Under the pieces are notes generated by a model. It saw only the letters and a program-made list of their open reading frames with translations. It did not search any database and was not told the origin of the DNA. Shown here in pieces: positions 11,000 to 24,100 of a DNA stretch of 64,000 bases (within the stretch, counting starts at the first letter, position 1; each line of letters opens with the position of its first letter). The stretch covers positions 14,136,001 through 14,200,000 of the forward strand of contig OX637353.1 in assembly GCA_951799405.1 (NCBI GenBank). Reading direction: 5' to 3'. The translations under genes were made by a program, and so were the position numbers. Source of the stretch: Agapetus fuscipes (taxonomy: Eukaryota > Arthropoda > Insecta > Trichoptera > Glossosomatidae).

Positions 11000-11485
11000 T
11001 TTTATAGATTAATTGATACACATTATTGAATTATACCCGTGCTTGTCAATAATGAAATATTTTTGTAGATTGTAATGCAACTTTCCTGTGAAAAGTGAAT
11101 AGTACCGTAGAACTAGAGAAAGACAGACATTTATCCCATTTATGAATGGCTTAATACGTGTTATTGAAATTTACCCCTATTTTTGGCGACAGTGTCGATA
11201 GTTTTCGATAGTTTTTTTTCTGCGTGGCCCGAATACGGAAGGCCTTTGGTTGGTCCAAATTAAATCTTTTCCAACTTTGTAATGAAATATTAACTATTAC
11301 TATGTACTGAAGAGAAGCAGTCATTGTTCCCAATTTTGTATGTCTTAATACACATTATTGAATTATACTCATATTTGCTGAAACAGTGTGAGCAGATCAA
11401 TATTTTTTCTGCGTAGCCCGAATAGAGAAGTTCTTTTTGTTTCGTCCAAATCAAATCTCGACCAACTTCAGTAATGAAATCAAGA
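11000..11485 (+). repeat. Tandem repeat of about 190 bp, 2.3 copies
   Basis: Units at about 11150 and 11342 share CTTAATA, ATTATTGAA, CTGCGTRGCCCGAATA, TTTGGTCCAAAT-type blocks and TAATGAAAT. A partial unit precedes at about 11006. Confidence 0.65.
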
Positions 11486-11679
11486 CTTCTGATTTGGGAT
11501 TCGGCCTTTTATGGACGGACACTGTGCGGTATTGGAAATGATAATACAGAAATAATCATATTGAATAATTCATGAAGGGGAAATTAATAATGCATGATCT
11601 GCTATTTCAGGACAATGTATGCGAATGTTAAAGCACTTTTGGCGTCTCAAAAAATATGTTTTATTCTGTTTCTTGACTA

Positions 11680-11850
11680 ATAGGCTACATTTTATATGAG
11701 ACTGACCGCGTATACTGTAAATAATCGTTAGCTGTTCTAATGCTACCCCTGTTTCAGTTGAAAACGAAAAAAAATATTCAGTTGAGTTTTGGATTCTCTT
11801 ACATATATACTCTTTTGCTTGTGAGCGTGCATTTAATATGAATATTAAAT
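11680..11850 (+). repeat. LINE-A tail repeat, weak
   Basis: GACTAATAGGCTACATTTTA, then ATGAGACTGACCGCGTATAC and CCCCTGTTTCAG are recognisable. The rest is eroded. Confidence 0.5.
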
Positions 11851-12119
11851 ATTTTGTATTGTTTGTGTATTAACACTGTGATAAATTATATTTTGATTTC
11901 TCCTTAATTTTATAGAACCAAAACAAACTTAACACTGCTTTGTTTTCTGTACACGAAAATTTTCGATCATCTTTAGGTATAATCAATTGTTTCTGGAACA
12001 GTGAATTAACACTTATTAAATTTTACTTTTAGTGTGGCGATTGTAGGTACCTACTTATTTACTAATTATTATTGTTTATTGTTAAAATACAAGTAAAATA
12101 AAATTTTATTTTTATTGGT

Positions 12120-12470
12120 AAGTCCGGTCGATAGCTCAGTTGGTAGAGTGCTTGCATTCCATGCCTTGAGCTCGGGTTCGAATCCCACCGAGGGTATCAG
12201 AAATGATTTCCCGTTTCGGTGTTTATTTCAAACCCCAAAAAATACCGACAAGGCTTACTCAGCCTCCACAAGAAATGAGTACCTACCAGCCCCCTCGGAA
12301 GCTGGGAAACTCCCACTTCAACTGAAGTGGTTGGCGTAAGGTCGGCCCCCTTACCTGTAAAAATAAATAGGTTCAACGCGCCACATGCGACCCCTTCGGG
12401 GATAACGCGGCAAGGAGATACACTATATGTGTAGCTTAGTTGCGTTATAGTTGCGTTGCGGTAAGCTTCT
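12120..12470 (+). mobile_element. SINE-B, full-length
   Basis: Head CGATAGCTCAGTTGGTAGAG, B-box GGTTCGAATCC, body, and the GTAGCTTAGTTGCGTT end. One of the best-preserved copies. Confidence 0.85.
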
Positions 12471-13182
12471 AGTAGGTACTGCAAGAAAGTTGAAGTTGTT
12501 TGGTCGGGGAGAGACTTGCCGGTTTTATTATTTTGATTATATTGTAAGTGGCTCCTTGGAATAATTCCATCCTGAAAAGTTTTCCACAAAACCCGCAGTG
12601 TTGAAAAGAAAACAACCCAGAAACTGTTTTCTTTAAAAATTGGGCCAGTGTTTATTTAAAAAGAAAATTGGGAAAAATATTCTGTACTGAAAAAAATATT
12701 TTCTTTGTGGGTAGACTTTATCTAACAGTTCCTTCAACTTGTATATTATTTCTTGATATCTAACGGTGCTATTCACATACAGCAAATCCATGGCTCAACC
12801 GCCACCAACCCTGAATTTTTCTTACACATAAGCGATGATCCATGGATGAGCTATGGATCAAATCTGTTGTGAATATCTTTGTAGTTATACAAAATATTTT
12901 TTTGTAAATAGCTTTAAAGAGACATGCACAATATTAAAGACCTATTTTTGTCTGGCCAATAACAGGTCACAATGAAGTCTGAACATTTTTTGAATTTGAA
13001 ACTTTTTACTCGGCGACTAAACGTCAGCATTATATGAGACTGCTGTCCTTAGCAACCGATAACAAAATATTTGTATGCCTTTTCCTTAGACGACACATTT
13101 TTTTTCTATGTCAATTCATGTGTGGAACTCATGAAAAAAGAATAAGTTTGTATTACAGTAAATAAATTAAATTAACAAAATC
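12471..13182. other. Unassigned DNA
   Basis: The block with CAACCGATAACAAAATATTTG at about 13050 has a relative at about 33245, so it is an old repeat of unknown type. Confidence 0.4.
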
Positions 13183-13427
13183 TAAATCTAAGCTGCAAAG
13201 ATATGTATCATTTGAGATTCATATTAAATGCATTCCCACAAGCAGACATGCATAATTTCGCGCTTACACATGCTGCATGTGGACCTACAATATAAAAACC
13301 CCAATCTCAAATGAACATAAGCCCTGCAACTCTTGCCGACCTTCCCTGAAGCAGGGGTGACATTGGCAAAGTGAACCATTTTTTACAGTATGGGTGGTCA
13401 GCCGCATACCAACCTATCAGGCAAGGA
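13183..13427 (-). repeat. LINE-A tail with 3' UTR attached
   Basis: Full-length and well conserved. The UTR continues to 13602. Confidence 0.85.
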
Positions 13428-13602
13428 GTACAAGCAATTAATACAATCAAAAATATAAAACAAATAAATTCTAATCAATTAAACAGTAAAAAATTTAAAA
13501 AACTACAACACATATTTTTTAAATTTAAAAGCCTCAGCTTCAACCGCCAGCATTACAGATTAACCGCCATTTCTTTCGATCCTTGCATACTTCTTTCATA
13601 AT
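13428..13602 (-). mobile_element. LINE-A 3' UTR and last coding bases
   Basis: Contiguous with the tail copy 13183-13427. The minus strand carries the end of the C-terminal ORF (complement of AACCGCCATTTCTTTC), then AT-rich UTR. Confidence 0.75.
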
Positions 13603-13814
13603 ACAACAAAATAATTTGAATTAAAAGAACATTCTGTATGCACCTCTTTTTAAGTATTTGAATATACTCGTACTTTAAAGCACTATTGTTTTTTTTCATT
13701 TTAATTCAATACGAAAAACATCGTGGTTTTTTATTTTTACTACGAAAAAAAGATAACTATTATCATATGTAAGAATCAAAAGAATTGTGAATTTTAAGGA
13801 TGATAGCTCTTGCG

Positions 13815-13882
13815 GAGGGTTCTTTGCAGAGGTTCTGGTCACCTCTAGTGAAACGGCAACAACACTACAGTTACAGTTACTA
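13815..13882 (+). mobile_element. LINE-B 3' end
   Basis: Carries GCAGAGGTTCTGGTCACCTC and TACAGTTACAGTTAC, the 3' signature of LINE-B. Confidence 0.6.
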
Positions 13883-14324
13883 GATGTACTTGTACATACT
13901 GCATGAAAGCAAGGGTCCCTCATTACCAAAATTTCAATGGACGGACAACGAAATTAAATGAGGGTCTCATGGTTTGAAAGCTCTAATTCATGCTTTGTTG
14001 GGTCCGGACCACTCGGTTGATTGCCTCGGCTTTGTAAGGACCCATAAGGTCAGGATATGCGAGAGATTACCATTTGCGACTTCAAAAGAAAACCCCAAAA
14101 TTTGGCTTGTTTTTGGATTTTGACTATTAAAAAAGACAAAATCAAAAGGCCTTTTTTTCGTATTTTTGGTTTAAATACAGTACATTTGATACAATAAAAT
14201 ATTACATCATCTCCTCTCAAAGCGTTAAATAGAAAAATTTATGAAAAATACCTATAACAGCACTCTTAGTGAGTGATATATAAATGCTAGATTTCTGACT
14301 TTGGGTCTATAGAAAGATTTATAC

Positions 14325-14800
14325 CTACGGGAATAAAATATTTTTCCGACTGGCAATAATGACCTTGATTCCCGACGTGTGCGATTGGTTGATTTGAATT
14401 TGGAACAAATGACACAATCAAGATTTTATGGCTGTTTTACTTACATACTGTAATAAAGTTATACCTACCAGAATTATTGAAAACTGAAGCGTACATTTTA
14501 AAAAATAGCAGTCTAGTTTTATTGTCCAGGTTTACTATGAACATTTCATGGAAATATAGAAAAATTCTAAAATTCCGGCTTTGAGTCTATACAAATCATT
14601 AAGTTAAACTATGTATTTATACCTACTAGCGTTTAATTTCCCGTGTAGAATTGTTGTAAATATTTTTCTCACTGGCAATAATGACCTTGATTCCCGACGT
14701 GTTCGATTGGTTGATTTGAATCTGGAACAAATCATTTTGTTAAGATTTTATGGCTGTTTTACTCACTATAATAAAATTATACCTACCAGCATTATTGAAA
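14325..14800 (+). repeat. Direct repeat pair with GATTGGTTGATTTGAAT core
   Basis: Two units about 325 bp apart share CTGGCAATAATGACCTTGAT, TCCCGACGTG and TTATGGCTGTTTTAC. Related units lie at 25370-25460 and 32850-33090. Confidence 0.7.
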
Positions 14801-15024
14801 AATAATCAGAAATTAAATTAAAAAAAATGATATTTCAATAAAATAATATTTTTTTATCCATCCTGCTAAAAATTCGCATACACATTTTGAAAATCTTTTT
14901 CATGTTTTTGGATAAAGTCTTGTCTAAAGATTTAGTTGTTATATTATTTATTAGTTATAGTATTTAGTAATATAAAGATGTAACCATATACTAACTAATG
15001 TTCTTTTCTTCTTTATCTTTGCAG

Positions 15025-15112
15025 AACATATCCATTCTGGTGATACTCTTGTACGGATGGAGGATAGGAGTCAATATGAAGAGATACGGAGACCTTCAAG
15101 ATGTCTACTATG
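15025..15112 (+). CDS. Tetraspan gene, first visible exon
   Basis: The exon follows a pyrimidine-rich tract ending TTTGCAG and ends before GTGAGG. It encodes 29 residues plus one base: a hydrophobic run (ISILVILLYGW) and then a loop with MKRYGDLQDVYY. The incoming phase is 0, so at least one upstream exon carrying the initiator is missing. Confidence 0.75.
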
Positions 15113-18100
15113 GTGAGGAAACTAAATAATTTTCTGAATTTAAGTGCATATTGTTACCGACACTGATGCGTGGAAGCGAAACGTAGACAGAAGATAATAG
15201 GGAAAAATTGGAGATGAAAAACTTGAGCACAAAACCACTGCAATTCTTGCCACCATTTCTCTATCAGGCGTAACATTGGCAAAGTAAACTATTTCTTATA
15301 GTAGTAGGTACTCGTAAGCTTTATATCAACTTGCGAATCAAAGAACAAAAATTATAATGTAGGTACATTCAACCGCAAATAAATAGATAATAAATGAAAG
15401 AAAAATTAAAATCTTTAGCAGCCAACATTGAAGATCGGTTACCATTTTTATTACATTTCATTCAGAGTCATAACCTTTTTTTTATAAAAACTCTAATTTT
15501 ATTATGGCTTTGAATATCCCATGCTTTTGCTATTTCAGAAAGTTATTCCCACGTTATTCCTAACATACATTTCTTGGTCTTCTACCACGAAATCCATTTA
15601 TTCTTGCAACGTATTCTTTTTTCGCCAATCTTTCATCACTCATTCTCTCGATATGTCCAAATCACAGATCACTGAATAAATCATTTAAAAAAACTTATGT
15701 TTATCCTTACCTTTTCTTGCATCACATTCTTCTTTATGGACAAAAACATTCCTCACCCTATCACTCTGTTTTTTCTCAATCATACTTCCAAGATAGTCCA
15801 TTTCTACCGAATAGACTCACCTCACTTTCATTCACCGTCCAGGTTTCACTTCCATACATCATATGTCAAAGGTGAATGACTTTTATATAAGCATCAAAAC
15901 TAAACACAACTAAGCTTCATATAAAGTGCGCATTTGGCAGATGCAACCGATTTATTTTACAGGTAAAGGGGCCGGCTTTACGCGAACCAATTCAATTAAA
16001 GTGAAGTTTTCAAGCTCTCGAGGGGACTGGTACTATAATCTATAATCTAAGTTGCAAGGATATATTCATTTAAAGCTCTCAGATGTATGCCCACAAACCA
16101 ACACGTGTAGTTCGCGCTTACAAATGCTGAATGTGTACTTACAAATAAAATCCAAACCTCAAATGAACATAAGCCCTACAACTTTTGCCGACCTTCCCTG
16201 AAACAGGGGTGACATTGGCAAAGTGAATAATTTTTTACAGTATGGGTGGTCAGCCTCATACCAACCTATAATTCAAGGAATAGTCTCATTTCTTGTAAAC
16301 TCATTTCTTGTAAAGGCTGAGTAAACCTTACCGGCATTAAATTTTGGGTTTGAAATAATGACTCAAGTGGAAATCATTTCTTACACCCCTGGGCCCTGGT
16401 GGGAATCGATCCCGAGCTCTCGGCATGGAATACAAGCACTCGACCAACTGAGTCACATAATCCGTAATAAGTAGTAAAACAGCGTCAAAGTTACAGCAAC
16501 AATTTAAAAATCAATCTATCGGTTGTAACTTTATTTCGCCATAAAAGGTTCATTTATAATTCACCCGAAATCCCTCTCCCGCTCCTAAAAGTCAATATAA
16601 AATATTTGGGAAAAAGTTTTGGAAAAAAAAGGAGCGAGCCAAAAAGTTGTTTAATGAAGGTCCAGTGCGGGATTTTCCGAAAACAGGGAAAACCTTTGCC
16701 GCTTTTCAGCCCGCCAAGTGGTTTTTTAAAACATTTTCATTACGGGGGCGGATATATATATATACATATATTTAACTTTATTTTTGGTTTATTGATTTGC
16801 TTTTAACTTTTAGTGGGGTATTATCACGCAAAAGAGTATTTATATCACGAAAAAAGGTTCACATTGAGACTTATTGAAATTTTTAACGGAAAAGTTTTGA
16901 GAAATTAAAAAAATATTTAAAAAAAACGACAAGCTACATAGATAGCAGTGGCGAAGGGTGCCATACAAGCCGATCCCCATCGGTTTCCCGTTTAAAATGA
17001 GGCAAAAGTGATAATAAAGTAGACTGCATGGTTTCTATGAGGAAAAAATACGTATTGTTTCTTTGGTTTTAAATGTATTTTTTTACTTTGTGCCTATATT
17101 TTTTAACTATTTTGTTATATCATTTTAAAAGGGAAGCCGATGGGAACCGGCTTGTATGGCACCCTTTGCCACTGATAGATAGTATAACTTTTTGCCGTAT
17201 GTGGAGAGTGAAAATTGTATACATTATTATTTATTTATTTTTAAATAGATTTGTGGAAAGGAATGCCATCCATCAACCTATTTTGCCTGGCCAGTTGTCA
17301 GCTTGTGTGCATGCGACGGCATCTGTTGAACCAGGGTCGAAGTTATGGTCGAAGTGGTCTAGACGCGAGATTCGTACCAACGTTATCCGGTTCCAAATAC
17401 GCTAGTCGAACATGCGCCTCTACCCCTCGGCCATAGCACCGATATTTAAATGGATCTTTACAATTTTGTGTTATTTTGTGTAAGACACGTGTTAGTTCTC
17501 GATTACAAATGCTGCATGTGTACTTACAAATGAAGATCCCAGCTTCAAATAAACGGAAAACCTGCAACTTTTGCCGACCTTCCCTGAAGCAGTGGTAACA
17601 TTGGAAAAATTATCCTTTTTTTACACGAGCCGTGTTGCTGAAAGTAAAGAGTTTTCAACGTTTCATTGAAGTCATATCCGGATCATAAAGTGGGAAGAAT
17701 AATTGAGCACCGTGGCATCTGTTGATGAATCGCCAAAAGTCTCATCGTGTACCTACCTACAATCTTCGATCAAAAGCAACAACATATTTTTTGACCATTC
17801 AATTAGTTTTTCTTCATCAAAAAAGGTACACGTCTTCTGATGACATCAGATATGACTTCGAAATCCGTTCTCCTCTACAAGACGATTCGTTAAATCGATT
17901 TTTATTTATTTAATTCACATTTTTAATTCTGCACGGGTGACGTCACATAAGGGTCCTTATCAAGTAAAAACTAGTTGAAATTTTCCCTAGCTACACGGCC
18001 ATTTAATGACAGATTTTTTCTCGTTATTTTTATGCATAATCTTTGTAAACAACCTGCAAAAGGACAACAGAACAAGTTCATTATATTCTCTCGAAAAATT

Positions 18101-21100
18101 TAATTATAAATGTAAGTCAAGCATTCTTGTGTCTATTGTCTTGGATTTGAGCCAGGTCAAAATGTATATCAAGCCCTGTCTGAAACAACCAGAGGCCACG
18201 GGGATTAAAGGTTGTTGTTCTGACCCTGAATTCCTACGTCATTAACAGGGGCAGGGTTCAATTTCCGGCAGAGTCAAAATTTGGGTTCGCTCTGCTTGAG
18301 TATAAAACTTTTTTGGCTTTTGCGTTACTATTTCAACCAAAAAAAAAAACTATCGAAAGCTTGGTAGTTAGAACATATTCGTACAATTTCAAAAAACTAT
18401 AGTTCGATCTTTGGCAAGTATGTGCATAATAAATGATTTCATGTTTCGGTCTTATCTAAATCAAAATCTAAGCTGCAAAGATATACATCATTTAAGATTC
18501 ATATTGGACGCATTTCCACAAGCAGACATTTATAAGTGCGCGCTAACACATGCCGCATGTGGACATACAATATAAAATCCCAATCTCAAATGAACATAAG
18601 CCTTGCAACTCTTGCTGACCTTCCCTGAAACAGGGTTGGCATTGGCAAAGTGAACCATTTTTACAGTTTGGGTGGTCAGCCTCATACCTAACCTATATAG
18701 AACATTATATAGTAGAACAGGAACATTTTTCACTTGAGTTAATTGGCTAATTACAAGTTTTCGGACGTTTTAATTTTGTTTTAATCAAATTATAAAGTTT
18801 ACCGGCGTCGCTCTTTCCTTATAAGCGTCGCGAAGGCTATTTTTAAGATCTCCTCTATATCAATTCTGGTAAAATCAATAAATAAATTTATTTTCAATTT
18901 TTTGTTTTGGTACGAGGCGGACTAATGCGGTAAAAAAGGGTTCATTTTTCCAATGTCAATGCTGCTTCAGGGGAGGTCGGCAAAAGTTGCAGGGCTTATG
19001 TTCATTTGAGGTTTGGATTTTATTTGTAAGTACACATTCAGCATTTGTAAGCGCGAACTACACGTGTTTGTTTGTGGGTATGCATTTGGAGAGCCTTAAA
19101 TGTTAATATACCTCTGCAACTTAGATTGTAAATTATCGTCGGCAAGAGTTGCAGGGCTTATGTTCATTTGAGATTGGGTTTTTATATTGTAGGTCCACAT
19201 GCGGCATGTGTGAGCGCGAAATTATACGTGCCTGTTCGTGAAAATGCATTATAATGTGAATCTCTAATGTTACATATATTTTGCAACTTACCTTAGATTA
19301 GATTAGATAAGATGACAATATTGTTTGGTGTTTCTGGAATAAAAAAATATTTGGACCAGTCTATAGTCCAGTGGCAACACTTCGGACTCGTAAATGGAAG
19401 GTTGTGGATTCAGATCCCTGCGGATTACAAAAAAAATATTATACAATTTACATTTCCAAATATGCTTTTCGCTGGGTTGAAAAAAATCATCAAAACAAAA
19501 CCTTTACCATAGACCGGTCACTGAAAGATCCATCCAGCCTTACAGCACCTGAGTCTTGCTTGAGTATTGGCGTTTTGTAGCGACGACCAAGCTCGTAGGT
19601 ACACCACTGCGGCACTACAACAAGTGTCAAAGACCCCTAGAGTCTCTAGAATCTAGGGGGTCTCTCGATCAGGAAAAAAAATATCCGATCCCTTCATGGT
19701 CGAGGTCAGGCTAGGTTGGTGGTTTGGCTGTGGCATTATGATAATACCCTGATTACATATATGATTGCAGGAGTCCAGATCGCCTACTCGGCCATTATCG
19801 GCACGCAGGTGTTCATGGTGGGGCTGAGCGCTCTGCTGTTCTACGGAATCTACAAGGTAAGCTAGACCTTGGTATTTAGTCTAATGGGAGTGTGTGTGTG
19901 GAAGGTCAGGGCTCGATGCCGGCCCTGCCTGACTGATAACGTGAACTCTACCTCGTGACATTGATTGTGTTTGTACGAAGGTAATATGGAATTTATTTTT
20001 CCTGTTAATACCAATACGCTTTTTGACTTTTTTGTACGGATTAATCTTTAAGGTTATGTTGTTTTTATATATTTAAATATTATTTATTTGTTCTGTTCTA
20101 CAGTCTAGTCGCTCCCCCATTTTTTTTGTTACCGTATACGCCAATCTTGTCAAATATGACGTTTTCATGCAGTTGTCTTAAAAATCAAATTCTACACAAT
20201 CTGAGCTAAGAAAAACCGTAAAACTCGATAATGTGAGAGTTCTTTTAAATGTTTTTAAAAAAAAACTTGTTTTCATAAGACACATTGGTCCAGTACACAT
20301 GCAAACATTGCGCATGTAAATTTTTCTCAATGGCGTATACGGTAAACAAGAACTAAGGCAGCGTAGTGGTAACGCACGATGATTTTTTTTGTTGTTTATG
20401 CCCAAACAAACAATTGCGTTTTCGAAGTATGGTTTGGTGTAACCGACAAGATTTTGTCCTAAAAGCGCTTGTGACATAAAAAAAATTGTAAAACCACATT
20501 AATAGAAATGCCGTTATTTTTTGGTATTTTAGAGCTATTTTAATAAATAAAAAGTTATGCCATTTTTCTGCCATCTCTAACTTTAAACTGCTCTACTGAA
20601 CAATTAAGTAAGTTTTTGTCGCTTATGCCCTATTAACCTTTTAAGCGTCGATATATATATTCCATTTTTTTCTTCAAATATGTCACAATATTTCTTGCGA
20701 TAGTTATCCGTTTATATCCGGTGCTCTGTAAGGGATTACTTATATAACCTCGCCAGCTGCTGTTATTGTTGCCATTAATATCCTGGCTGGGCATCCATCC
20801 ATGTAATTGGTCATGGCGGTGACATCTCCCAGCAATGGCCGGAGCAACGTCTGCCAGCTCCGATTTCCTTCAGTTTCTCTACACCGTAATGCGTCCTATT
20901 TATAAAACTTCCCCTTACTGCTTGTTTGTCTTATGTCTATCAGAAATGATATTTTCACATGAGCCATGTTTGTATGTGCTAACACATGCGGCATGTGTTA
21001 GCGCGAACTTATACATGTCTGCTTGTGGGAATGCGTTTAATATGAATCTTAAATTATAAATATATTTGCTGCTTAGATTTAGATTTTTAGATTTTAACTT

Positions 21101-24100
21101 CACTTTTATAATGATGGATATAACTTAAAGTGATACCATTCAGCAAAAAAAAAATTTTTTTCTTACAAACAGGAAATTACACCACTTTTACAATAAACGA
21201 CACATATCCGAAACTGTGCCCATATCCGAAACTTTGTATCCATAATATCCCTGGTAAGGTTTAATTCTTGGGGTGCTAAGGGTTTGATTGGTGATCTATT
21301 AATACATGGATTAAATTTAATTTATTTAACTAATACCCTTATTTTACTGCGATTTAGTGTAATGTAACTTTTGTGTTTGGTTTCCAAAATTTCCCATTTC
21401 GTATAATGATAGTAACTTATGGGATGAATTAGGTTAGAAATGATTTAAATGACTTATGGGTTGGTATGAAGCTGACCACCTACGCTGCATAAAAATAGTT
21501 AACTTTGCTAATGTCACCCCTGTTTCAGGGAAGCTAGACAAAAGTTGGGTGTAGGTTCATTTAAGATTTGGGTTTTTATGTTGTAAGTTCCCATGCGGCA
21601 TGTGGAACCGTGAACCTGCACGCATCACCTTGTGGGGCATGAATTAGATATGAATCTTAAATGTTAATACTTCTTTGCAACATAGATTAAAAAAATATTA
21701 CATACTATGGGTATCCATGATATTATGTGACCTTGCCTATTTTCCCCCTGAAATAGGGGTGATATTGGAAAAATGAAATTTATAGGAACCTAAATATTCA
21801 ATTCTATTTTCAAAATATATTCCACAATTCAACAAAAAATCGAACTTAAATAGTTATTTATGCCACTGCCAAGTAATGATAGTCTTTTTAACACGAGTGC
21901 TAGTTTGTGCCATGAGGCGCAGCCGAATGGCACAATAGAAAGCACGAGTGTTACAAAGACTAATTACGTGCAGTGGCATACAATACTTTTTCTACGACCA
22001 TGAGAGAATTAACAAAATAGTGAATAATAGTCATTATAATGTACTCGTCCATTTGAAGTAATTAAAACCTTACCTTTGTCAAAACGTGTGATTTATCATT
22101 CCCTTCGATTATCTAATCTAACCTAAGTTGTAAAAATAAATTATATTTAGGTTTCATATTGAATTCATGCCCACAAGCCGACACATATGTATAAGGTCGC
22201 GCTTTTACATCCTGCATATAAGCTTAAACATTCAAATCCAAAACTCAAATAAACATATGCCCTGCAGTTGTATTGGCAGGTGAACCAAATTTGTACAGCA
22301 TAGGTGATCAACCTCATACTCACCTATTAACCAAGTAACTTTTTAAGTTTGTTTATTTTTTGCGGTGAAATTTTTTGTATTGTTTTCCTTTCAAGCCTTT
22401 TATTTTCCATTGAAAAAAGGAAAGCTTTATTTGGAGCAATCCGATAAATAAATTCGATAAATTTTAGCACTATTAACAATTTTTATTTGACTCTACACAT
22501 AAAATATACTTATTTATTTTCATCTGAACAGGGCTGAAAGTCTCATCACCACGGTAATTCCTACCTACCGAATATCACTAATATTGTATGAAGCCTAATC
22601 AGCTGATCGCTTGCGGCCATCTTGGATTGACAGGTCTTCATACCCCCATACAAGGTTGACATTTGAAATTAAAAAATGGTTCCAATTCTGACAATGCGCA
22701 TGCGCACATGTTCATTTTAACACGGTTACCGGTTGCATAATGTAACATTATTCAACGGGTGTAGAAATGTATGGCATTGTGATTGCGTTAGCCGTTTTGT
22801 AATTAGTAAATTACCAAATGGGAGTAGAAAAAGACATTTTTCAAGTTTTTAAAATGTTTTCTTTTTTATCTTACTTATTTTATGCTTCATATTTTGTAGA
22901 ACAGTCATGAAAAGAATTTGATGTCTTTCACTAGAGATGGGCGTTATCTTATCTGCAGATAAAATACAATTGTATCTTATTTTTAAATTTGAATGTGATT
23001 TTACCTTATATTTAACATCTTGTTTACCTTCTTCTGAAAAAGGTTTAATATTTAAAGATTATCTTTTATCTGAAGATAAAGAAACTGTATTCGTAAATTC
23101 ACTTCATAATTTATCTGACAAAAACTACTATAAAAATGATAACCTAATAGTTATCCAATATCTCGGTGCCTTATTATCTATCTATAATCTAAGCTGCAAA
23201 AGCATTTAAGGCTCATATTAAATGCATACCCACAGACAGGCACATGTAGATTCGCGCCTACACATTCTGCATGCGTGTATACAAATAAACAAAACCTCAC
23301 ATGAACATAAACTTTGCATTTCCTGCCGCCATTCCCTGAAACCGGGGTGGCTAGGCAAAAGTGAACTGATTTTTACAGTACGGGAGGTCAGCTTCATACC
23401 AACCTATCAGTCAAGGAACTCTCTGCATAATCAAAGATGCTGAAGTCGTATGAGGCTGACCGCTCATAATGTAAAAATTGGTTTGCTTCATCAATGTTAG
23501 TCCTGTTTCAGTAAGAGTTTTACGCTTGCATTCTTGTGATTTGAGTTTTATTGAGCAAGTACAGAAGCAGCACGTATAAAACGCAAAATTACACGAGCAC
23601 GCCTCTAACCTAGAGGTTCTTGTTTTGTCTTGCCATGGTTTTTGACTTCACAGTTAGTACTTTCATGGCTTAAGAAAATGTATGGCTTTGAATGAGCGTT
23701 AATGTGCTGAAGGTCCTTCTGACAAATACAAACAGGATCGGTATGAAGAGGGTTTGATCATGCTTTGCTGTGGGCGTGCATTTAATGACAATCTTAAATC
23801 GTAATTAATCTTTTCAGAATAGATCATAATAAATAAAATTGAGTACGTCAAAAACCATTTGCTTTTATTAAAGATTCGCATAAGGTGTTTGTTTTTAAGA
23901 AATCTTGTGCGGAAGACTCCCTAGATTTCAGAGACTCTAGTGGTCTATGACACTTGTTGTAGTGTCACAAAGGTGTAGTTTACGAGTTTGTTTGTCGCTG
24001 CAAAGCGCCAATACTCTAACAAGACCCAGTTGCTGTTAGGCTGCATGTACCTTTTAGTGACCGGTCTTTGGTATAGGTTTTATGAATTTTTCAACCCAGC

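Noticed and set aside
12197..12589. A 130-codon minus-strand ORF, with a similar one at 8308-8550.
   Set aside because: Both are readings of SINE-B; the shared peptide reflects the repeat.
1..15024. Missing first coding exon of the tetraspan gene.
   Set aside because: No ATG-to-donor segment with a phase 0 end and a hydrophobic or basic N-terminus stood out; reporting one would be a guess.
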